A DNA stretch of 64,000 bases from Methylocystis echinoides (GTDB lineage Bacteria; Pseudomonadota; Alphaproteobacteria; Rhizobiales; Beijerinckiaceae), in the NCBI RefSeq assembly GCF_040687965.1, contig NZ_CP156086.1, forward strand, positions 62,001 through 126,000, in the 5' to 3' direction. This document shows, piece by piece, positions 15,871 to 24,430 of the stretch. The translations under genes were made by a program, and so were the position numbers. Below the pieces are notes generated by a model. The model did not search any database. It was not told the origin of the DNA and was given only the letters and a program-made list of their open reading frames with translations. The stretch's first letter is position 1, and the number at the start of each line of letters is the position of its first letter.

Positions 15871-16968
15871 ATGAGCGACGAGATTCTCGTTTCGACGCGC
15901 AAGGGGCTTTTTAGCGTCGTTCGCAACGGCGGACGCTGGGACATCGACGGCGTCGCGTTCCTGGGCGACAACGTCTCTCTTACGCTGACGGACGCGCGCA
16001 GCGGCTTTCGTTACGCCGCGCTCGATCACGGCCATTTCGGCGTCAAGCTGCATCGCTCGACGGGCGACGGCTGGCAGGAAATCGCCGCGCCGGCCTATCC
16101 GCAAAAACCGGAGGGCCTCGACGAAAAGGACATGTGGGGGCGTCCCATTCCCTGGAGCACGCAGCGGATCTGGGCGCTCGCGACGGGCGGAGCGGACGAG
16201 CCGGGCGCGCTCTGGTGCGGCACATTGCCCGGCGGGCTGTTTCGTTCGTCAGATCACGGCGAGAGCTGGACGATCGTCCGCGCGCTGTGGGAGCACCCCA
16301 AGCGCACGCAATGGATGGGCGGCGGCGCCGATTGGCCGGGCATTCATTCGATCATCGTCGATCCGACGAATTCACGACGCGTGTGGGTCGCCGTTTCGAC
16401 CGGCGGGATCTGGTTTACCGAGGATGCGGGGGAAAGCTGGAGCCAGCGCGGCGAGGGCATGCGGGCGGAACATGTGCCGCCCGAACTCACGCATGATCCG
16501 ATCGCGCAGGACATACATCGCCTGGCGCAATGTCCCGCCGCGCCCGAACGCATGTGGGTTCAGCATCATAACGGCGTTTTCGTCTCGTCCGACGCGGGAC
16601 GGACGTTTCGCGAGATCGCCGTGACGCCGTCGGCCTTTGGCTTCGCCGTCGTCGTCCATCCGAGCGACCCGGACACGGCCTGGTTCATCCCCGGGATCAA
16701 AGATGAAAAGCGCATTCCCTGCGAGGGCCGCCTGGTCGTGACGCGCACGCGGGACGGCGGCGAGAGCTTCGACGCGCTGACGAACGGCCTGCCTCAAACC
16801 CACGCCTATGACCTCGTCTACCGGCACGCGCTCGCGATCGACGCGACGGGCGACCGGCTGACGTTCGGTTCGACGACGGGAGGCTTGTGGATCAGCGAGG
16901 ATCAGGGCGATCATTGGCAGTGCGTGACGCACACCTTGCCGCCGATCTACGCCGTGCAATTCATTTGA
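15871..16968 (+). CDS. BNR/sialidase-like beta-propeller protein
   Basis: A 365-residue cytoplasmic protein without a signal peptide. Repeats of the BNR/Asp-box type are visible (SSDHGESWTIV, TEDAGESWSQRGEG, SSDAGRTFREIA, TRDGGESFDALT, SEDQGDHWQCV), spaced about 60-80 residues. Such sequences form a six- or seven-bladed propeller found in sialidases and in Vps10-type or photosystem-assembly proteins. No sialidase catalytic residue set could be confirmed. ATG 15871 follows GGGAGGTTGACG. It is coupled to the MoaD-like gene and followed by the CoA ligase. This pairing of ubiquitin-fold and propeller proteins recurs in bacteria, but its function is not known. Confidence 0.8.
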   Translation: MSDEILVSTRKGLFSVVRNGGRWDIDGVAFLGDNVSLTLTDARSGFRYAALDHGHFGVKLHRSTGDGWQEIAAPAYPQKPEGLDEKDMWGRPIPWSTQRIWALATGGADEPGALWCGTLPGGLFRSSDHGESWTIVRALWEHPKRTQWMGGGADWPGIHSIIVDPTNSRRVWVAVSTGGIWFTEDAGESWSQRGEGMRAEHVPPELTHDPIAQDIHRLAQCPAAPERMWVQHHNGVFVSSDAGRTFREIAVTPSAFGFAVVVHPSDPDTAWFIPGIKDEKRIPCEGRLVVTRTRDGGESFDALTNGLPQTHAYDLVYRHALAIDATGDRLTFGSTTGGLWISEDQGDHWQCVTHTLPPIYAVQFI

Positions 16969-16994
16969 TTGCCTGCCGATTGCCGGAGAGGCTC

Positions 16995-18518
16995 ATGACC
17001 GCCAGCCGCACGCTCGAAAGCCTCCTTCGCGCCGCGCCCGACGGCGCCGTCGCGCTTGGCGCGGCCGGCGCGCCGCCGCTTTCCTTCGGCAGGCTGCGCG
17101 CGCTCGCCAAGGAGACCGTTGCGACGCTCAATCGCGTCGGCGTCGGCCGCGGCGACCGGGTCGCGATCGCGCTTCAGAACGGCCCCGAAATGGCCGCCGC
17201 CTTCCTTTCGATCGTGCAGGGAGCGACCGCCGTGCCGCTCAACCCCGCCTATACGCTCGACGAGTTCGAACTTTACCTTAAGGATCTCGAGGTCGGGGCG
17301 CTCGTTGTCGCGGCGGGGGAGGCCTCGCCCGCGCTCGAAGCGGCGAAAAGGCTCGGCGTCCGCGTGCTCACGCTGACGCCATGCGGCGGCGGCGCCGGCG
17401 ATTTTATCATTACCGGCGGCGCAGCGGCCGCGGGCGCGGCGGGGAAGGGCTCTGTCGGCCCGGAGGACATCGCGCTCATCCTTCATACCTCGGGCACCAC
17501 CTCGCGGCCGAAAATCGTGCCGCTCACGCAGCGCAATGTCGCGGCCTCGGCGGAAAACATCGCCCGGACCCTCGACTTCAGCCAAAGCGACCGCGGGCTG
17601 AACATCATGCCGCTGTTTCACGTTCACGGGATCGTCGCGGGCCTTCTCGCGCCGCTGTCGCGCGGCGGCTCGGTCTTCTGCTCCACGGGTTACAACCCGG
17701 TGAAATTCTACGGCTGGATGGAGGAGGCGAAACCGACCTGGTACACGGCCGTGCCGACGATGCATCAGGGGATCCTGAGCTTCGCCGCGCAGAACAGGGA
17801 GGTGATTGCGCGCCACCCGCTGCGCTTCATCCGCTCGTCGTCCGCGTCGCTGCCTGTGCGGGTCATCGAGGCGCTGGAAGCGGCGTTCCAGGCCCCCGTC
17901 ATCGAGTCCTACGGCATGACCGAGGCGGCGCATCAAATGGCGTCCAACCCGCTGCACGGCCCGCGCAAGCCCGGCTCCGTCGGCCAGGCCGCCGGGCCCG
18001 AGGTCGAGATCATCGACGAAGCGGGTCGGATCGCGCCGGCGGGCGTCGCGGGCGAGATCGTGATCCGCGGCGAGAACGTCATGGCCGGCTATGAGAACAA
18101 TGCGGCGGCCAACGCCGAAAGCTTCGTCAACGGCTGGTTTCGCACCGGCGACCAGGGCGTCAAGGATGTCGACGGCTATTTTCGGCTCACGGGACGTCTG
18201 AAGGAAATCATCAACCGCGGCGGCGAGAAAATTTCGCCTCAAGAGGTCGACGCGGCGCTCATGGACCATCCGGCCGTGGAGCAGGCGGTCGCTTTCGCCG
18301 TTCCAAACGAGAAGCTCGGCGAGGACGTCGCCGCCGCCGTCGTGCTGCAGGCGGGCAAGAGCGTCTCGGAGCAGGAATTGAAAGCCTTCCTCGCGGAGCG
18401 GCTCGCGCCGTTCAAGGTTCCGCGCCAGATCGTCTTCGTCGACGACATCCCGAGGGGCCCGACCGGAAAGCTGCAGCGCGCCGGGCTCGCGCAAAGGCTG
18501 GGGCTCGCGGCGGCCTAG
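16995..18518 (+). CDS. Acyl-CoA synthetase, probable oxalate-CoA ligase
   Basis: A 507-residue ANL-superfamily AMP-forming ligase. The P-loop-like motif is LHTSGTTSRPK, the A5 motif is YGMTEAAHQM, and the A8/A10 motifs are GWFRTGDQG and PTGKLQR. The sequence LFHVHGIVAGLLAPLSRGGSV resembles AAE3/Pcs60-type oxalyl-CoA synthetases. Context supports this strongly: oxalyl-CoA decarboxylase and formyl-CoA:oxalate CoA-transferase lie just downstream on the other strand. It would make oxalyl-CoA from oxalate, CoA and ATP, giving a CoA-transferase-independent entry. Other carboxylate substrates cannot be excluded. It begins 26 bases after the propeller gene. Confidence 0.82.
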   Translation: MTASRTLESLLRAAPDGAVALGAAGAPPLSFGRLRALAKETVATLNRVGVGRGDRVAIALQNGPEMAAAFLSIVQGATAVPLNPAYTLDEFELYLKDLEVGALVVAAGEASPALEAAKRLGVRVLTLTPCGGGAGDFIITGGAAAAGAAGKGSVGPEDIALILHTSGTTSRPKIVPLTQRNVAASAENIARTLDFSQSDRGLNIMPLFHVHGIVAGLLAPLSRGGSVFCSTGYNPVKFYGWMEEAKPTWYTAVPTMHQGILSFAAQNREVIARHPLRFIRSSSASLPVRVIEALEAAFQAPVIESYGMTEAAHQMASNPLHGPRKPGSVGQAAGPEVEIIDEAGRIAPAGVAGEIVIRGENVMAGYENNAAANAESFVNGWFRTGDQGVKDVDGYFRLTGRLKEIINRGGEKISPQEVDAALMDHPAVEQAVAFAVPNEKLGEDVAAAVVLQAGKSVSEQELKAFLAERLAPFKVPRQIVFVDDIPRGPTGKLQRAGLAQRLGLAAA

Positions 18519-18552
18519 GGCTGCCTCTGTTCCAATGGTCCGTCCATCGTCT

Positions 18553-20259
18553 CTATGAGCTGACGGCGCTCTTGGGATTGAGGCTGCCGATATGGCCGCT
18601 CTCGGTTCCGGCGGTCGGATCGATGGCGCAGTTGATGATCGCCGGCGCGCCGGCCGCGAGCGCCTCGGAGAGGGCCTGCGTCAGCGCGTCCGGATCGGCG
18701 ACGTTATACGCCGTTCCGCCAAAGGCTTCGATGAGCTTGTCATAGCGCCCGTGCAACGAGAGCGCCGTCACGGCCGGCGCGCCGTCGCCGCCGCGGTTGA
18801 CGTCGTCGCCGCGGTAGACGCCGCCATTGTTCAAAATGACGACCACGATCGGCAGCCTGTAGCGGCAGATCGTCTCGATCTCCATGCCGCTGAAACCGAA
18901 CGCGCTGTCGCCTTCCACCGCGACGACGGGCTGTCCCGAGACGACCGCGGCGCCGATGGCGTATCCCATGCCGACGCCCATGACCCCCCAGGTTCCGCTG
19001 TCGAGGCGCTTGCGCGGGAGAGCCATGTCGATGACGTTGCGGCCGACGTCGAGCGTGTTGGCGCCCTCGCTGACCACGAAGACGTCCGGCTTGTCGGCGA
19101 GAACCGCGCGCACGGCGCCGAGCGCGCCGTAGAAATCCATCGGCCGCGGATCGGCGGCGAGACGGGCGGCCATGTCCGCGATGTGCTTTTGCTTCTGCGG
19201 TTCTATGGCGTCGCGCCATTCCGTCCAGGCGGGAAGGCGGCCCGGCTTCAAGGCGAGAAGCAGGGCTTTGATCGAAGAGGCGATGTCGCCGACGACGGGC
19301 GCGGCGATCGGCCTGTTGCTGTCGATCTCCGTCGGCTGAATGTCGAACTGGACGAATTGGACGTCGGGCGACCAGTGCGGCGGCTTGCCGTGGGCCAGGA
19401 GCCAGTTGAGGCGGGCCCCGATGAGAACCGCCACGTCGGCGTGAGCGAGCGCAAAGGAGCGAGCGGCCTCGACCGATTGCGGGTGATTGTCCGGCAAGAG
19501 GCCCTTCGCCATCGACATCGGCAGAAAGGGGACGCCGGTCTCCTCGATGAAGCGCGCAATATCCGCGTCCGCCTGCGCGTAGGCGGCGCCCTTTCCGAGC
19601 ACGACCAGGGGACGCTTCGCCTTCGCGAGAAGATCGAGCGCGCGCTCGATGGCTTCTGGCGCCGGCGGCTGCTTTGGAATCGCATCGACGACCTCGACCA
19701 GAGAGCGCGTCCCCTGGTCCTTGTCGATGACGGCGCTCAGCACATCCGCCGGCAGGTCGAGATAGACGCCGCCGGGACGTCCCGACGTCGCCGCCCGGAT
19801 CGCGCGCGCGACGCCGATCCCGATATCTTCGGGGCGGTTCACGCGATAGGCCGCCTTGACGAAAGGCTTGGCGGCGTTCATCTGGTCGAGCTCCTCATAA
19901 TCCCCTTGCTGGAGATCGACGATCGCCCGATCGCTCGACCCGCTGATCTGAATCATCGGAAAGCCGTTTACCGTCGCATTGGCCAGCGACGGCAGTCCGT
20001 TGAGAAAGCCCGGCGCGGAGACGGTCAGGCACACGCCCGGCCATTGGGTCAGATAGCCGGCGATCGCGGCGGCGTGGCCCGCGGACTGCTCGTGACGAAA
20101 GCCGAAATATTTGAGCCCTTCCGCCTGAGCGAGGCGCGCAAGATCGGTGATCGGAATGCCGACGACGCCGAAAATCGTGTCGAGGCCGTTGAGTTTGAGG
20201 GCGTCGACGATGAGATGCAGGCCATCAGTGACGGCGTCCCTTCTGTCGGGGTTGGCCAT
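18553..20259 (-). CDS. oxc: Oxalyl-CoA decarboxylase
   Basis: A 568-residue thiamine diphosphate enzyme. The N-terminal PYR domain has GIPITDLARLAQAEGLKYFGFRHEQSAGHAAAI with the cofactor-activating glutamate in HEQ. The C-terminal PP domain has GDSAFGFSGMEIETICRYRLPIVVVILNN, the thiamine/Mg motif. Length and sequence fit Oxc, which converts oxalyl-CoA to formyl-CoA and CO2. It lies 38 bases downstream of frc on the same strand, so frc-oxc form an operon. The formyl-CoA would feed formate oxidation or be reused by Frc. Confidence 0.93.
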   Translation of the reverse strand: MANPDRRDAVTDGLHLIVDALKLNGLDTIFGVVGIPITDLARLAQAEGLKYFGFRHEQSAGHAAAIAGYLTQWPGVCLTVSAPGFLNGLPSLANATVNGFPMIQISGSSDRAIVDLQQGDYEELDQMNAAKPFVKAAYRVNRPEDIGIGVARAIRAATSGRPGGVYLDLPADVLSAVIDKDQGTRSLVEVVDAIPKQPPAPEAIERALDLLAKAKRPLVVLGKGAAYAQADADIARFIEETGVPFLPMSMAKGLLPDNHPQSVEAARSFALAHADVAVLIGARLNWLLAHGKPPHWSPDVQFVQFDIQPTEIDSNRPIAAPVVGDIASSIKALLLALKPGRLPAWTEWRDAIEPQKQKHIADMAARLAADPRPMDFYGALGAVRAVLADKPDVFVVSEGANTLDVGRNVIDMALPRKRLDSGTWGVMGVGMGYAIGAAVVSGQPVVAVEGDSAFGFSGMEIETICRYRLPIVVVILNNGGVYRGDDVNRGGDGAPAVTALSLHGRYDKLIEAFGGTAYNVADPDALTQALSEALAAGAPAIINCAIDPTAGTESGHIGSLNPKSAVSS

Positions 20260-20297
20260 GGCGGCGCTCTTTCTTGCGGATGGTCGGAGAGAGAGGG

Positions 20298-21548
20298 TCA
20301 GACGACTTTATTCGCGCGCATCCGGGCGATGCTTTCCGCGTCGTAGCCGAGAGCCGACAAGACGTCGTCGGTGTGCTCGCCAAGCAGCGGCGCGCCTGTG
20401 ATCTTGGGCGTGAAGTCGGAGAATTTGATCGGGCTTCCGACCGTCAGATATTTCCCGCGCAACTCCTCCTCGACTTCGACGATCGCGCCCGAGCGCCGCA
20501 AGGCGGGATCATAGGCGATCTCCTTCATCGACAGCACGGGCGCGCAGGGAACGTCGAATTTGCGCAGAATATCGACCGCCTCGAATTTCGTTTTGTCGGC
20601 GAGCCATCTCTCGATCTCGGCGAAGATGTCGAAGATGTGCGGTTGACGCGCTTTGGCGGTCGCATAGGCGGGATCGTCCGCCCACTCGGGCTTGCCGATC
20701 GCCTCGCAGGTCCGCGGCCAGTTCTGCTCCTGGATGGTGAAATAGAGATAGGCGTTGGGATCCGTCTCCCATCCCTTGCACTTCAAAACCCAGCCCGGCT
20801 GCCCGCCGCCGCCCGCATTGCCGCCCCGCGGCACGGCGTCCGTGAACGTGCCGTTGGGATATTGCGGATATTCCTCGAGATAGCCGAGATGCTCCAGGCG
20901 CTCCTGATCGCGCAGCTTCACCCGGCAGAGGTTCAACACGGCCTCCTGCATGGAAACGGAGACCTTCTGGCCCTTTCCCGTGCGCTCGCGCCCCAGCAGC
21001 GCGGCGAGCAGGCCGATCGCCAGATGCATTCCGGTATTGGTGTCGCCGAGCGCTGCAGCGCTGACCGTGGGCGGTCCGTCCCAGAAGCCGGTCGTCGAGG
21101 CGGCGCCGCCGGCGCATTGCGCGACGTTTTCATAGACCTTCAGATCGGCGTAGGGCGAGTCCTCGCCGAAGCCCTTGATCGAGCCGAAGATCAAACGCGG
21201 ATTGAGCTCCTGCAGACGCTCCCAGGGAAATCCCATGCGGTCCAGCGCGCCCGGCGCGAAGTTCTCGACGAGCACGTCGGCGTCGCGGATGAGCTGCTCG
21301 AAGATCTTCTTTCCCTCCGGCGTCTTCGTGTTCAGCGTCAGCGAACGCTTATTGCTGTTGAGCATCGTGAAGTAGAGCGCGTCGAGATTAGGCGCGTCGC
21401 GCAGCTGCCGCCGCGTCACGTCGCCGACGCCCGGCAGTTCGACTTTGAGCACGTCGGCGCCGAACCATGCGAGCAGCTGGGTGCAGGCCGGTCCCGCCTG
21501 GACGCCGGTGAAGTCGATGATTTTCACACCTGCGAGAGGGAGGGTCAT
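20298..21548 (-). CDS. frc: Formyl-CoA:oxalate CoA-transferase
   Basis: A 416-residue class III CoA-transferase. The catalytic aspartate is Asp169 in AALGDTNTG, the same number as in Oxalobacter Frc. The flexible glycine loop GGGGQ is at residues 246-250, again as in true Frc enzymes. It transfers CoA from formyl-CoA to oxalate, producing oxalyl-CoA for Oxc. Start ATG 21548. It is first in the leftward operon, so its promoter is in the gap before 22001. Confidence 0.95.
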   Translation of the reverse strand: MTLPLAGVKIIDFTGVQAGPACTQLLAWFGADVLKVELPGVGDVTRRQLRDAPNLDALYFTMLNSNKRSLTLNTKTPEGKKIFEQLIRDADVLVENFAPGALDRMGFPWERLQELNPRLIFGSIKGFGEDSPYADLKVYENVAQCAGGAASTTGFWDGPPTVSAAALGDTNTGMHLAIGLLAALLGRERTGKGQKVSVSMQEAVLNLCRVKLRDQERLEHLGYLEEYPQYPNGTFTDAVPRGGNAGGGGQPGWVLKCKGWETDPNAYLYFTIQEQNWPRTCEAIGKPEWADDPAYATAKARQPHIFDIFAEIERWLADKTKFEAVDILRKFDVPCAPVLSMKEIAYDPALRRSGAIVEVEEELRGKYLTVGSPIKFSDFTPKITGAPLLGEHTDDVLSALGYDAESIARMRANKVV

Positions 21549-22000
21549 GCGTGCGGCGCTCCTCTGTCAATCGAACGAAACAGACCCGCTCAACCGACGC
21601 TCATTGGCAAGAATTCTTCAAAGCTGTCATGGATATGGTTGCCTAGCCGCTCGCAAAAGTCCACCGTTTCCTGGCGCCGGCGGCTCGGTCGCGGCCTCTC
21701 GTCAGCGGCGGGCGCGGGCTTCCGGGAGCCCCTTCGATCAAGGGTCATGGAGTCCCGGCGTCGACGCCGCTCGGCGCGTCCGAAACGATGCGGCTTGTTT
21801 CGCCGCCGAATATCGAGCGGCGCGCCGACTAATGGGACGTTCGTTTCTACGAGCCTCGCTATTGACAAGCTGAAGCTCGCCCTCTTACCTCACTCCGCTG
21901 CGTCGAATTCAGCCGTCGCCGACTTGACGGCGCCGACCCGGAGCGGGACAAATCGAAGCGTTTTTCAAGCCCTTCTCGGGCTCCGACTTTGGAGCGCAAG
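21549..22000. other. 452-base gap between frc and ppk2
   Basis: The gap must carry divergent promoters for frc-oxc (leftward) and ppk2 (rightward). A 52-codon minus-strand frame (21590-21748) was seen but has no convincing ribosome site or family match. I see no other gene, strong hairpin or repeat. Confidence 0.5.
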
Positions 22001-22909
22001 ATGAACTTCACGAAACGCTTTCGCATCGAACCCGGCTCCAGGGTCGACCTCTCCTCGATCGACGCCGGATTTCACGGCCGTCACGCCAATGACGTCGAGG
22101 CGGCCGAGGAGCTGCAGCATCATTTGCAGCGCATCACCAAATTGCAGCGCGCGCTCTATGCCGAACGCAATCATTCATTGCTCATCGTCCTTCAGGGCAT
22201 CGACGGCTCCGGCAAGGACGGCTCCTGCTGGCATGTCATGAGCGCCATGGATCCGCAGGGGGTCCAGGTGACGGGGTTCAAACAGCCGACGGCGGAGGAG
22301 CGCGACCACGACTTCCTGTGGCGCATTCATCCCCACGCCCCGGCGCGCGGGAATGTGGCGATCTTCAACCGCTCGCATTACGAGGACGTCCTCGTCGTGC
22401 GGGTGCACAAGCTCGCGCCCAAGGAAATCTGGAAGCCGCGCTTCGACTTCATCAATGAATGGGAGAAGATGCTCGCGGTCGAGAACAATACGACGATCCT
22501 GAAATTCTTCCTCTATATTTCGAAAGACGAGCAGCTCGCGCGCTTCAAGGAGCGTCTCGACGATCCCACGCATCAGTGGAAGATCAGCGCCACCGATTAT
22601 TCCGAGCGCAACAGATGGGACGATTATATCGAGGCCTTCGAGGCGGCGGTCTCGCGCTGCTCGACCGCGCATGCGCCCTGGTTCGTCATTCCGTCCAATC
22701 ACAAATGGTTCCGCAATCTCGCTCTGTCCGCGATCGTCGCCGACGCGCTCGAAGATATGAAGATCGAGGCTCCCAAGCCGACGGTGGATATTGAAGAGAT
22801 CCGCCGGCTCTATCATCAGGCGAGCGAGGCGGAGACCAGAAAGAAGAAGAAATCGGCCGCCGGCGACGGGAAAGCCGAAGACGCGACAGAAACGCCGGCG
22901 CAATCGTGA
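22001..22909 (+). CDS. ppk2: Polyphosphate kinase 2 family protein
   Basis: A 302-residue PPK2 protein. The Walker A motif GIDGSGKDG is at about residues 67-75. The lid and Walker B regions follow as IHPHAPARGNVAIFNRSHYEDVLVVRVHKL, and the C-terminal DYSERNRWDDYIEAFE and APWFVIPSNHKWFRNL are family hallmarks. PPK2 enzymes phosphorylate nucleoside mono- or diphosphates from polyphosphate; which class this is needs alignment. The last 30 residues are Lys/Ala/Glu-rich. GGAG precedes ATG 22001. It is coupled to the MFS gene by a GTGA overlap. Confidence 0.92.
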   Translation: MNFTKRFRIEPGSRVDLSSIDAGFHGRHANDVEAAEELQHHLQRITKLQRALYAERNHSLLIVLQGIDGSGKDGSCWHVMSAMDPQGVQVTGFKQPTAEERDHDFLWRIHPHAPARGNVAIFNRSHYEDVLVVRVHKLAPKEIWKPRFDFINEWEKMLAVENNTTILKFFLYISKDEQLARFKERLDDPTHQWKISATDYSERNRWDDYIEAFEAAVSRCSTAHAPWFVIPSNHKWFRNLALSAIVADALEDMKIEAPKPTVDIEEIRRLYHQASEAETRKKKKSAAGDGKAEDATETPAQS

Positions 22910-24342
22910 CGCCGGCGCGCGCGACGAGCCCAGCGTCGTTTTTCTCGGCGATCGATCAGGCGCCGATGACCTGGCGTCATTATGCGCTTTGGCTCGCCGC
23001 GAGCGGCGGGGCGTTTCTCGACGGCTTTTCGGTCGTCGCTCTCGGCCTGTCGCTGCCGCTGCTCAAGCATGAATTCTCGCTCTCGCCCCTGCTCATCGGG
23101 TTGATGGGCTCGGCCCTCGTGCTGGGGGCCGCGGCCAGCGCCTGGCTCGGCGGCGTCCTCGCCGACAGGTTCGGGCGCAAGCGCGTGCTGATGTTCGATA
23201 TGGCGCTGATTGCTCTCGCCGCGGCGCTCGCCGCTTTCGCGCCGCATCCCTGGCTTCTCGTCCCCGCGCAGCTTCTGACCGGAATGGGGGTCGGCGCGGA
23301 TTTTCCGACGAGCGCCTCCTATGTCTCGGAGATGATGCCGCGCGCGACGCGCAGCCGCATGACGGTGGCGACGATCGCCATGCAGTCGGTCGGGATGCTC
23401 GCCGCGGCGCTGGCCGGGATCGCGATCACGCGCATTGATCCCGAAACCAGCGACTGGCGCCTGCTGCTCGGCGCCGTCGGCGCGCTCGCCGTGGCTTTTC
23501 TTTTCGCCCGCATGTGGGCGCCCGAAAGCGTGCGCTGGCTGGCGGCGAAGGGGCGGATCGACGCGGCGCGGGCGCTTCTTGCGCAATTGAGCCGCGCGTT
23601 CCACGAAAAGCCGCCATCGACGTCCGCGCAGCACGCGTTGGCCGAGCGGCCGATCGTCCCGGCGCCGCCGTCGAAGTCGCACGGGGCCGGCCTGGGGACG
23701 CTCTTTGGCGCGCGCTTTCGGGCGCAGACGCTGCTCGTCTCCTTGCCCTGGATGCTGATGGACGTCGCCACCTATGGCGTCGGCCTGTTCACGCCAGTCA
23801 TTCTCGGCGCGCTTCACTTCGGCGGCGCGGGGGCGGGGCCGATCGCCGCGGAATTCGCCGACGCCAAAGGGAGCGCCCTGGTCGATCTCTTCCTGCTCGT
23901 CGGCTTTCTCGTCAGCCTGTGGGCTGTGCCGGCGCTCGGACGCATTCCCATGCAGATCGGCGGCTTCTTCGGCATGGCGGTCGGCATGGCGCTGCTGCTC
24001 TTCGCGGTCGTCGCGAGCGACGGCGCCAGCGCCCATATGGGTTTCATCATCGCCGGCTTCGTCCTGTTCAACTTCTCCATGAACGTCGGGCCCAATGCGA
24101 CGACCTTCATCCTCGCCCCGGCGCTTTTTCCAACCGCCGTTCGCGCCTCGGCGAGCGGCTTCGCGGCCGGCGCCGCGAAGGTCGGCGCGACCTTTGGAAC
24201 CTTTGTCGCGCCGCAACTGCAGGCGGCCTGGGGCCTCGACGGCGTCGTGGCCCTGATGACGCTCGTCAGCCTCGCCGGCCTCGTCGCGACAGCCTTCTTC
24301 GCGCATGCCGTGAACGAGGAGGGCGCGCTGGAGGAAGATTAG
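22906..24342 (+). CDS. MFS transporter
   Basis: A 478-residue twelve-helix transporter of the major facilitator superfamily. The loop 2-3 signature GGVLADRFGRKRVLMFD is present, as is the start of the second half (RIPMQIGGFFGMAVGMALLLF). The sequence resembles the sugar- and metabolite:H+ symporter branch, but the substrate is unknown. A central loop of about 40 residues carries Ala/Pro/Ser. GTG 22906 is chosen for its four-base overlap with ppk2; an ATG at 22966 is possible. It likely imports or exports an organic anion. Confidence 0.87.
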   Translation: MTPARATSPASFFSAIDQAPMTWRHYALWLAASGGAFLDGFSVVALGLSLPLLKHEFSLSPLLIGLMGSALVLGAAASAWLGGVLADRFGRKRVLMFDMALIALAAALAAFAPHPWLLVPAQLLTGMGVGADFPTSASYVSEMMPRATRSRMTVATIAMQSVGMLAAALAGIAITRIDPETSDWRLLLGAVGALAVAFLFARMWAPESVRWLAAKGRIDAARALLAQLSRAFHEKPPSTSAQHALAERPIVPAPPSKSHGAGLGTLFGARFRAQTLLVSLPWMLMDVATYGVGLFTPVILGALHFGGAGAGPIAAEFADAKGSALVDLFLLVGFLVSLWAVPALGRIPMQIGGFFGMAVGMALLLFAVVASDGASAHMGFIIAGFVLFNFSMNVGPNATTFILAPALFPTAVRASASGFAAGAAKVGATFGTFVAPQLQAAWGLDGVVALMTLVSLAGLVATAFFAHAVNEEGALEED

Positions 24343-24430
24343 AAGCCGGGGACGATCGCGCGACGGCGAACCCGGCGGAAGAGCGGCCCGCTCTCGGGCT
24401 CGGACATCTTTTGTTGAAAGGAGCGTCGCC

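Noticed and set aside
21590-21748. A 52-codon minus-strand frame between frc and ppk2, thought of as a NepR-like anti-sigma factor
   Set aside because: The C-terminal helix bears only slight resemblance to NepR, and there is no ribosome site or PhyR/EcfG neighbour.
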